Made by a program: the position numbers and the translations under genes | Shown here: positions 59,169-64,000 of the stretch, piece by piece | Position numbering within the stretch: position 1 is the first letter of the stretch | How the letters are laid out: every line of letters starts with the position of its first letter | NCBI RefSeq assembly: GCF_021654135.1 | Contig: NZ_JAKGSD010000018.1 | Location: 1-64,000 of the forward strand | Length of the DNA stretch: 64,000 nucleotides | Source of the DNA: Amycolatopsis tucumanensis | GTDB taxonomy: Bacteria; Actinomycetota; Actinomycetes; Mycobacteriales; Pseudonocardiaceae | Reading direction: 5' to 3' | The notes under the pieces: model-generated | Databases searched by the model: none | What the model saw: only the letters and a program-made list of their open reading frames with translations | What the model was told of the DNA's origin: nothing

Positions 59169-60173
59169 ATGCGAGCCAAGGGCATCAGCTACGACACCGG
59201 CTTCCTGCAGAACGGGAAGTTCTCGCGGAGCCGGTTCGAGCCGGAGGAGGTCCAGCGCGAGCTGCGGATCATCCGCGACGACCTGCACTGCACCGCGGTG
59301 CGGATCATGGGCGGCGACCCCGAGCGGCTGGAGGTGGCCGCCACGTGCGCGGCCGAGCTGGGGCTGGAGGTCTGGTTCTCGCCGTACCCGTTGGAACTGA
59401 CCGAAGAGGAGACGCTGAAGCTGTTCGCGGACTGCGCCGAGCGCGCCGAGCGGATCAGACGGCGGGGAGCCGAGGTCGTGTTCGTGGCCGGGGCCGAGCT
59501 GAGCCTGATGAACAAGGGTTTCCTGCCCGGCGACGGTATCCGGGAGCGGATCGCGTTCCTGATGGACAACCGCGACCGGATCCCGGAACTCGGTTCCCGG
59601 GTGGGGGATTTCCTCGCCAAGGCGGTCGCCGTCGTGCGGGAGCGGTTCGGTGGCCGGGTGACCTACGCGTCCGTGCAACTGGAGCGCGTCGACTGGGCGC
59701 TGTTCGACTTCGTCTCGGTGGACCTGTACCGGACGGCCGAGATCGCCGACCGCTTCGCCGACGGGGTCCGGGCCCTCGTCGGGCAGGGCAAGCCGGTCGC
59801 GATCACCGAGTTCGGCTCGGCGACCTACCGCGGCGCGGGCGACCTGGGGGCGAGCGCGCTGGACGCGGTGGAGTACGACGAGGACCGCGGCCCGGTCCGG
59901 CTGAACGGCGAGTACGAGCGCGACGAGCAGGGGCAGGCCGCGTACGTGCGCGAACTGCTGGAGACGTTCGACTCCGCGGGCGTGGACAGCGCGTTCGTGT
60001 TCACCTTCGCGTTGTACGACCACGTGCACCGCCCCGGCGGCGACCCGCGGGAGGACCTGGACCTGGCCAGCTACGGGGTGGTGAAGGTGTTCGAGGACCG
60101 CGACGGGCACGAGCTGCCGTGGGAGCCGAAGGCCGCGTTCACGGCGATCGGCGAGTACTACCGGGACCACTGA
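59169..60173 (+). CDS. TIM-barrel glycosidase-like protein under TetR control
   Basis: The 334-residue soluble protein reads as a clan-A glycosidase-like (beta/alpha)8 barrel: VVFVAGAELSLMN places a glutamate at the end of the fourth strand and VAITEFGSATY one at the seventh, the usual acid/base and nucleophile positions. No signal peptide, so it would act in the cytoplasm. Homologues are sometimes labelled abortive infection protein, to my knowledge without proof. ATG at 59169 is chosen because GAGGAG ends 6 nt upstream; ATG at 59163 is too close. The substrate is unknown. Confidence 0.8.
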   Translation: MRAKGISYDTGFLQNGKFSRSRFEPEEVQRELRIIRDDLHCTAVRIMGGDPERLEVAATCAAELGLEVWFSPYPLELTEEETLKLFADCAERAERIRRRGAEVVFVAGAELSLMNKGFLPGDGIRERIAFLMDNRDRIPELGSRVGDFLAKAVAVVRERFGGRVTYASVQLERVDWALFDFVSVDLYRTAEIADRFADGVRALVGQGKPVAITEFGSATYRGAGDLGASALDAVEYDEDRGPVRLNGEYERDEQGQAAYVRELLETFDSAGVDSAFVFTFALYDHVHRPGGDPREDLDLASYGVVKVFEDRDGHELPWEPKAAFTAIGEYYRDH

Positions 60174-60178
60174 ACGAC

Positions 60179-60211
60179 GGCGGCCCCTCCCCACACGGGG
60201 AAGGGGCCGCC
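60179..60211. terminator. Bidirectional terminator between TIM-barrel and DUF349 genes
   Basis: GGCGGCCCC-T-CCCC pairs with GGGG-AA-GGGGCCGCC across ACAC. It is a long stem with one asymmetric bulge, 5 bp after the TIM-barrel stop and 33 bp before the end of the convergent DUF349 gene. Confidence 0.7.
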
Positions 60212-60243
60212 ACCCGAACCGAAAACCTCAGCGAACCGAAACC

Positions 60244-61554
60244 TCAGCGGTCCGCGACCGCCTGCTCCGCCGCCTGCATCCACTCGCGCCACTGGGCCGC
60301 CTGCTCCTCGGCCTTCTTGGCGCGTCGCTCGTCGCCGGCGGCGCGGGCCTTCGCGGCCTGCGCCTCGAACTGCTCGACCCGCTCGCGGAACTGCGCGGCC
60401 CGCGCCTGGGCCTCCGGGTCGCTGCGACGCCACTGGCTGTCTTCGACCTCGCGGATCCGGTCCTGGACCGCCTTCAGCCGGCCGTCCAGCTCGCGGATCC
60501 GCTCCCGCGGCACCTTGCCGATCTCGTCCCACTGCTCCTGGATGCGCCGCAGCTGCGCCTTCGCCGCGTCGAGGTTGGCGCCCGGGTCGATCTTCTCGGC
60601 CTCGGCGAGCAGCTCCTCCTTGCGCGTGGCGTTCGCGGCGAACTCGGCGTCCCGCTCGGAGAACGTCGCCGAGCGGCGGGAGAAGAACGCGTCCTGCGCG
60701 GCGCGGAAGCGCTGCCACAACGCGTCGTCGGCCTCCTTGGGCGCCCGCCCCGCGGCCTTCCACTCCGTCATGAGCTCCTTGTAGCGCCCCGCGGTCGGGC
60801 CCCAGTCGGTCGAGTCGGCGAGCGCCTCGGCCTCCGCGATCAGCTCCTCCTTGCGGGCCTTGGCCGCCGCGCGCTGCTTGTCCAGCTCGGCGAAGTGCGA
60901 GCCGCGGCGCCGGTTGAACGCCTCCCGCGCCTTGGAGAAGCGCTTCCAGAGCTCGTCGTCGGTCTTGCGGTCGACGCCCTTGATCGTCTTCCACTCGTCG
61001 AGGATCGCGCGCAGCCGGTCGCCCGCGGCCTTCCACTGCACCGACTCCGCGGCGATCTTCTCGGCTTCTTCGGCGAGCGCCTGCTTGCGCCCGACCGCGG
61101 CCGCGCGGGCCTCCTCGCGCTCCTGCTTCGCCGCCGCCAGCGCGGTTTCGGCGTGCGCGACGATCTGGTCGATCCGTGCCGACAGCGCCGCGAGGTCGCC
61201 GACCACCGCCGCCGTCGGCAGGCTCTCCCGCAGCTGCGTCGCGGTGGCGAGCGCGTGCTTCGGGTCGCCCGCGCCGGACGACAGCCGGGTGCCGAGCAGC
61301 TCGACCTCGGTGCGCAGGTCGTCGAAGCGCCGCGCGTAGTGCAGCAGCCCCTCCTCCGGCGAGCCGGCCTGCCACACGCCGACGGCGCGTTCCCCGTCCG
61401 CGGTCCGGACGTAGACGTTGCCCTCGTCGTCCACCCGGCCCCAGCGGGAGGGGTGCGGCTCGGCCGGCGGGACCGGCGCGCCGTGACCGGCGGCGGGCGT
61501 GTGGCCGTGGGGCACCTGGTGGGGTGCCGGGGTGCCGGTGTTCTCGTCGGACAT
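60244..61554 (-). CDS. DUF349 coiled-coil protein (Rv2731 type)
   Basis: This 436-residue, highly charged protein has three or four DUF349 helical repeats, each with a DDxLWxRFxxAxxxFxxRR block (for example DDELWKRFSKAREAFNRRRG and DDALWQRFRAAQDAFFSRRS), then a coiled-coil tail. The first 60 residues are His/Pro-rich and disordered. It is the Rv2731-like member of the miaB-miaA neighbourhood; function unknown, possibly nucleic-acid- or ribosome-linked. ATG at 61554 has AGGAG 7 nt upstream. Confidence 0.9.
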   Translation of the reverse strand: MSDENTGTPAPHQVPHGHTPAAGHGAPVPPAEPHPSRWGRVDDEGNVYVRTADGERAVGVWQAGSPEEGLLHYARRFDDLRTEVELLGTRLSSGAGDPKHALATATQLRESLPTAAVVGDLAALSARIDQIVAHAETALAAAKQEREEARAAAVGRKQALAEEAEKIAAESVQWKAAGDRLRAILDEWKTIKGVDRKTDDELWKRFSKAREAFNRRRGSHFAELDKQRAAAKARKEELIAEAEALADSTDWGPTAGRYKELMTEWKAAGRAPKEADDALWQRFRAAQDAFFSRRSATFSERDAEFAANATRKEELLAEAEKIDPGANLDAAKAQLRRIQEQWDEIGKVPRERIRELDGRLKAVQDRIREVEDSQWRRSDPEAQARAAQFRERVEQFEAQAAKARAAGDERRAKKAEEQAAQWREWMQAAEQAVADR

Positions 61555-61577
61555 CGCAGGCTCCTTATCGCCTGTCG

Positions 61578-61615
61578 GCCCGCCTTGTGGCGGGCGCCCC
61601 GCTGGCGGGCGGGGC
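61578..61615 (-). other. Two adjacent hairpins in the DUF349 leader
   Basis: GCCCGCC-TTGT-GGCGGGC (61578-61595) and GCCCCGC-TGGCGG-GCGGGGC (61596-61615) lie back to back, 23 bp upstream of the DUF349 start. TAGAAT on the minus strand (61707-61702) is a possible -10 box, which would give a leader of about 140 nt. No gene is seen in the 247-bp gap. Confidence 0.5.
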
Positions 61616-61801
61616 CGGGTCATGCGGGTCTCGTTCCCTCTGGCCGCATTCAAGCAGTTCAGCGCCGCTCGTGGTACTCGGTTGGGGGGTCGGAGCGGGT
61701 GATTCTACTTCCGGGCCGCGTGGGATCGCTGTGATCGTCGATCTCGCTGCTCTCCGTGGTCGCGGGTTGCCCGAGAGTGGCTGCCGGTAACCTCGACGGG
61801 T

Positions 61802-62485
61802 GTGATCGTGCAAGCCGTGGTGGTACCGCAGCCCCCGTTGCTCGTGCCCGCGCTGTCCCCGGGTGCGAACGCCGAGCTGGAGGCGTTGCGCGCGGCCTGC
61901 CGCACGGCGGTGGAGCGCCTCGCCGCGGTGACCCGGGAGTGGGTCGCGGTCGGCGCCGGTGACCACGAACGGGTCATCGAGCCCGCCACGTCCGGGTCGT
62001 TCCGCGGATACGGAGCCGACGTTCCGGTCTCGTTGAGCGCGGCGCCCGCGACCCCGGCCGAACTCCCGCTGCCCGCCCTCGTCGCGGGCTGGCTGCGCGA
62101 GCAGGCGGGCGCGGATTCGGTGCGCGTGCACCTCGTGGACGGCGATCCGGCCGAGTGCGAGCGCCTCGGCAAGCTCCTCGCCCACGGCGACCGGACCGGC
62201 CTGCTCGTGCTCGGCGACGGCTCGAACCGGCACGGTCCCAAGTCCCCGGGCAGCGAAGACGAGCGCGCCCCCGCCTTCGACGACGCGGTCGCCCGCGCGC
62301 TCGCCACCGCCGACACGGCCGCGCTGCGGGCGCTCGACCCCGGGCTGGCCGCCGAACTCGGCGCGGGCGGCCGCGCGCCGTGGCAGGTGCTGGCGGGCGC
62401 CGGCGACGACTGGCGCGCCGAACTGCTCTACTCCGCGGCGCCGTTCGGCGTCGGCTACCACGTCGCGGTGTGGGAGCGCGGGTGA
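61802..62485 (+). CDS. Extradiol dioxygenase subunit B-like protein (Rv2728c type)
   Basis: The 227-residue protein resembles class III extradiol ring-cleavage dioxygenase B subunits (VVPQPPLLVPALSPGAN at the N terminus, LVLGDGSNRHGPKSPGS in the middle) and corresponds to mycobacterial Rv2728c beside miaA. Several canonical metal ligands are not obvious, so enzymatic activity is doubtful. GTG at 61802 is 8 bp after TAACCT, suggesting a leaderless mRNA. It overlaps miaA by 4 bp. Confidence 0.85.
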   Translation: MIVQAVVVPQPPLLVPALSPGANAELEALRAACRTAVERLAAVTREWVAVGAGDHERVIEPATSGSFRGYGADVPVSLSAAPATPAELPLPALVAGWLREQAGADSVRVHLVDGDPAECERLGKLLAHGDRTGLLVLGDGSNRHGPKSPGSEDERAPAFDDAVARALATADTAALRALDPGLAAELGAGGRAPWQVLAGAGDDWRAELLYSAAPFGVGYHVAVWERG

Positions 62486-63381
62486 ACCCGATCGCCGTCG
62501 TCGGCCCCACCGCCACCGGCAAGTCCGAACTCGCCATCACGATCGCCCGGGCGGTCGGCGGCGAGGTGGTCAACGCCGACGCCCTGCAGCTCTACCGCGG
62601 CATGGACATCGGCACCGCCAAGGTCTCCGCGGCGGAGCGTCGCGGCGTGCCGCACCACCTGCTCGACGTCCTCGACGTCACCGAGACCGCCTCCGTCGCC
62701 GCCTACCAGCGCGACGCCCGCGCGGTCATCGAGCGCCTGCTGGCCGAGGGCAAGGTGCCCGTGCTGACCGGCGGATCCGGCCTCTACGTGCAGGCCGTCC
62801 TCGACGACCTCCGCTTCCCGGGCACCGACCCGGCCGTGCGGGCGCGGCTGGAGGCCGAGGCCGCCGAGGTCGGCGCCGCGGCCCTGCACAGCCGCCTCAC
62901 CACGCTCGATCCCGCCGCGGCCACCGCGATCCTGCCGACCAACACGCGCCGGATCGTCCGCGCGCTGGAGGTCATCGAGATCACCGGACAGCCGTTCTCC
63001 GCGAACATGCCGCGTCCCGGCCCCGCGCGGTACGGCACCGTGATGATCGGGATCGACCGGGACACCGAGGACCTCGACCGGCGCGTGGAGCTGCGCGTGG
63101 ACCGCATGTTCGCGGCGGGCTTGGTCGACGAGGTGCGCTCGCTGGTGGAGCGCGGGCTTCGGGAGGGCAAGACGGCGTCGCGCGCGCTGGGCTACCAGCA
63201 GGTGCTCGCCGAACTGGACGGCGGCGGGGACTTCGCCGCCGCGGCCGAGGCGACGAAGCAGGCGACGCGCCGATTCGTTCGCAGGCAACGATCCTGGTTC
63301 CGCCGGGACGCGCGGATCCGGTGGTTCGACGGAGCCGATCTTGACGTGGCCGAGCGGGTGCTCTCCGTGGTGGCCCAGTAG
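62482..63381 (+). CDS. miaA: tRNA dimethylallyltransferase
   Basis: This 299-residue enzyme prenylates A37 of UNN-reading tRNAs, the substrate step for MiaB. The P-loop is GPTATGKS (9-16), followed by NADALQLYRGMDIGTAK, VLTGGSGLYVQAV and the C-terminal RRFVRRQRSWFRRD. GTG at 62482 overlaps the previous stop by 4 bp, so the genes are coupled. Confidence 0.97.
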   Translation: MNPIAVVGPTATGKSELAITIARAVGGEVVNADALQLYRGMDIGTAKVSAAERRGVPHHLLDVLDVTETASVAAYQRDARAVIERLLAEGKVPVLTGGSGLYVQAVLDDLRFPGTDPAVRARLEAEAAEVGAAALHSRLTTLDPAAATAILPTNTRRIVRALEVIEITGQPFSANMPRPGPARYGTVMIGIDRDTEDLDRRVELRVDRMFAAGLVDEVRSLVERGLREGKTASRALGYQQVLAELDGGGDFAAAAEATKQATRRFVRRQRSWFRRDARIRWFDGADLDVAERVLSVVAQ

Positions 63382-63390
63382 TCTGATCGT

Positions 63391-64000
63391 GTGGTTATCG
63401 AGTTCCTCAAGGGGCATGGCACCCAGAACGACTTCGTGGTGCTCCCCGACCCCGACGCCCGGCTGGACCTGACGGCGAGCCGGGTCGCCGCGCTGTGCGA
63501 CCGGCAGCGCGGGCTCGGTGCCGACGGCGTCCTCCGCGTGGTGCGCAAGGAGGCTCTGGACCTGCCCGCCGCGGCCGATTCGGCGGGGGAGTGGTTCATG
63601 GACTACCGCAACGCCGACGGGTCGATCGCCGAGATGTGCGGCAACGGCACGCGGGTGTTCGCGCGGTACCTCGTCGAAGCGGGACTGGTGTCCGGGCGCG
63701 AGTTCGTGATCGGCACCAGGGCGGGCGACCGGCAGGTGGTGGTGCACGAGGATCTCTCGGTGACCACGCAGATGGGGCCGGTCGCGATCACCGGCGCCTC
63801 GGTCGCCATCGTGGACGGGCACAACTTCTCCGGTGTCGCGGTGAACGTGGGCAACCCGCACCTGGTTTCCATTGTGGACGACGACATCGACGAGCTGGAC
63901 CTCACCCGCGCGCCCCGCTACGACAGCGACTTCTTCCCCGACGGCGTCAACCTGGAGTTCGTCAACCCGCTCGGCGAGCAGCGCCTGAAGATGCGGGTGT
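63391..64000 (+). CDS. dapF: Diaminopimelate epimerase, 5' part
   Basis: The first 203 codons of DapF are present and the gene runs off the window. It converts LL- to meso-diaminopimelate for lysine and peptidoglycan synthesis. Present are FLKGHGTQNDF at the N terminus and MCGNGTRVFARY with the first catalytic cysteine. The second catalytic cysteine lies beyond the end. GTG at 63391 is 6 bp after TAGTCT (63379-63384), consistent with a leaderless mRNA. miaA-dapF order is as in mycobacteria. Confidence 0.95.
   Translation, partial: MVIEFLKGHGTQNDFVVLPDPDARLDLTASRVAALCDRQRGLGADGVLRVVRKEALDLPAAADSAGEWFMDYRNADGSIAEMCGNGTRVFARYLVEAGLVSGREFVIGTRAGDRQVVVHEDLSVTTQMGPVAITGASVAIVDGHNFSGVAVNVGNPHLVSIVDDDIDELDLTRAPRYDSDFFPDGVNLEFVNPLGEQRLKMRV

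Overview
The window is 64 kb of very GC-rich, gene-dense DNA with the character of an actinobacterium of the Pseudonocardiaceae, most likely Amycolatopsis or a close relative. This placement is inferred from gene families and synteny; no marker was searched. The reasons are mycothiol-linked enzymes, an ABM-truncated haemoglobin chimera, ACT-GNAT and MocR-type regulators, GTG starts, many leaderless promoters with a TAnnnT box 6-8 nt before the start codon, and the order recA-recX ... miaB-Rv2732c-like-DUF349-Rv2728c-like-miaA-dapF, which mycobacteria share. No rRNA, tRNA, CRISPR array, prophage or insertion sequence was seen.

Layout. 1-16 kb is a mosaic of small transport and regulation modules: a cupin-XRE regulator with azlCD, a haemoglobin chimera with a divergent HxlR regulator, a LysR/BASS-type transporter pair, metF, a DUF885 peptidase, an EamA transporter behind a polyproline leader peptide, a YbaK-GNAT pair, DUF5134, a DUF2268 protease under a MerR-type promoter, CopC, an SOS-controlled HEPN/mycothiol-enzyme pair, a VOC protein and an ACT-GNAT acetyltransferase. 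16-25 kb holds housekeeping genes: def, lhr, a membrane-anchored Hsp70, DUF3046, recA and recX. 25-35 kb holds an ArsR-type regulator with a long repeat linker and a divergent MFS gene, a lipase-maturation-factor/MocR/aminotransferase operon, and edd-eda of the Entner-Doudoroff pathway. 35-39 kb is an Sdh1-type succinate dehydrogenase operon, separated from edd by two CRP-like sites. 39-49 kb holds a KAP NTPase fused to a receiver-like domain, a ROK repressor, a probable glucosylglycerate uptake and hydrolysis operon (one permease is frameshifted) and an unknown two-TM protein. 49-52 kb is gluABCD for glutamate uptake. 52-64 kb holds a small secreted protein, miaB behind an 11-codon upstream ORF, LysR, MFS and DinB genes, a TetR/TIM-barrel pair, DUF349, an extradiol-dioxygenase-like protein, miaA and the start of dapF.

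How it works together. Metabolic genes are grouped by input: glutamate (gluABCD), a compatible-solute sugar (SBP, permeases, ATPase, hydrolase), gluconate-type sugars (edd-eda) and succinate (Sdh1). DNA-damage control is explicit: recA and the HEPN/mycothiol-enzyme operon carry LexA-type boxes at the same place in their promoters.

The least expected signals are the polyproline leader with mutually exclusive hairpins before the EamA gene, the SOS-controlled HEPN operon, the KAP-receiver fusion, the 22-residue repeats inside an ArsR regulator, a dispersed element lying 15-17 nt behind two stop codons, and the permease frameshift that opens into the next gene.
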